Source: an uncultured Clostridia bacterium (GTDB lineage: Bacteria; Bacillota_I; Bacilli_A; RF39; UBA660). From it: a stretch of DNA of 5,676 bases. Positions 5,218-5,676 of this stretch are shown here, one piece after another. The stretch is taken from NCBI GenBank assembly GCA_947569225.1, contig CANORX010000071.1, positions 1 to 5,676 on the forward strand, given 5' to 3'. A program made the translations under genes and the position numbers. The notes below the pieces were generated by a model. That model searched no databases and was not told the DNA's origin. It worked only from the letters and a program-made list of their open reading frames with translations. Positions within the stretch are counted from its first letter, which is position 1. Every line of letters starts with the position of its first letter.

Positions 5218-5676
5218 TTAAAATATCTCAATATTATCTTTCACAACTGCTTCTTTAACACTTTCTTTTAATGTACTAGACTCTTTTACAAATGTCTCTT
5301 TAGGTAAATATATACCTTGAGCACCTAAATAATCGAGTAAATTAGAAGAGGGATTATGATAAACCTCTACTCCATCCATTCCCTTAGTATAAAGTACATT
5401 TGCCTTAGGATTATTATCTTCATCCACATAAAACTCTGCCACTTCTACAATCTCTCTTTGAAACCTTCCATGTCTCTTTGACATATAACCTTTAACATGT
5501 ACACCCAAATGTATATATCTATGTATACTTTTCAAAAACTGATCCACATCCAAATTAGTCTCAAGCAGACTATAAAGACGCATAGGTATACCACTTGCTT
5601 TCTCAGAGTGTATAGTTGACAAAATATTATGTCCACTACTTATAGAGTTTCTAACAGCTGTAACAGCCTCTGCACT
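5218..5676 (-). CDS. tadA: TadA/CpaF-like secretion ATPase, C-terminal part (5' end outside window)
   Basis: The frame stays open to the window edge, so 152 C-terminal residues are visible and the Walker A and B motifs lie outside. The visible part starts SAEAVTAVRNSISSGH and continues NILSTIHSEKASGIPMRL. This is the conserved region of VirB11/TadA-type ATPases with the Glu-Ala of the R-x-x-E-A motif (residues 3-4 of the fragment) and the His box with His16 and His23. The downstream pattern (HVKGYMSKRHGRFQREIVEV) fits the C-terminal beta-rich part of TadA. The enzyme would be a cytoplasmic hexamer powering filament extension, and perhaps retraction, through TadB and TadC. A TTG codon at 5620-5622 lies inside the His box and is an internal Leu, not the start. 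The tail after the last conserved region is charged and variable. Confidence 0.9.
   Translation of the reverse strand, partial: SAEAVTAVRNSISSGHNILSTIHSEKASGIPMRLYSLLETNLDVDQFLKSIHRYIHLGVHVKGYMSKRHGRFQREIVEVAEFYVDEDNNPKANVLYTKGMDGVEVYHNPSSNLLDYLGAQGIYLPKETFVKESSTLKESVKEAVVKDNIEIF

Noticed and set aside
5218..5622. TadA-like frame starting at the TTG at 5620-5622
   Set aside because: The frame is open upstream to the window edge and the upstream codons encode the conserved Glu-Ala and Ser-Gly-His of the ATPase family, so TTG is an internal leucine.

Overview
The window is a compact, strongly AT-rich locus whose genes all lie on the minus strand, so they are read from position 5676 towards 1. 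The low GC, strong Shine-Dalgarno sites, sigma-A-type promoters, standard use of TGA as a stop (end of the tadB-like gene) and lack of any secretin or outer-membrane component suggest a low-GC Gram-positive lineage (Bacillota, possibly a gut-associated Bacilli or Erysipelotrichia/RF39-like group). The lineage is inference from style, not a database match.

In transcription order, the first block is the motor and platform of a Tad-type (type IV pilus/type II secretion superfamily) filament machine. It holds the C-terminal part of a TadA/CpaF-like ATPase (5676-5218, cut by the window edge), a TadB-like platform protein (5198-4299) and a TadC-like platform protein (4302-3511) that overlaps tadB by 4 bases. 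An AT-rich hairpin with a T-tract follows tadC at once. A near-consensus promoter then starts a second block: a small cysteine-rich pilin-like protein (3406-3134), a TadE-like single-pass pseudopilin (3117-2635) and a TadZ/CpaE-like protein with a degenerate P-loop (2617-1628). A second good promoter precedes a two-membrane-segment protein resembling VirB2/TrbC-type pilins (1550-1110), which ends at a clear terminator. A third promoter with an extended -10 drives a secreted cysteine-rich protein (1016-24).

Together the genes look like a Gram-positive surface-filament apparatus. TadA would power assembly, TadB and TadC would form the inner-membrane platform, TadZ would position it, the 90-residue and 160-residue proteins would be major and minor filament subunits, and the secreted protein may be a surface or tip component. 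The pilin-like, TadE-like, VirB2-like and secreted proteins are all rich in extracytoplasmic cysteines, suggesting disulfide-stabilised parts. The layout places subunit genes under their own promoter, separate from the machinery genes.

The first ~110 bases differ sharply: about 55% GC, with a perfect 9-bp inverted repeat. The 3' end of the secreted-protein gene runs into this segment, so its last ~28 residues may not be native. This could be the edge of a mobile or repeated element, or an assembly junction.
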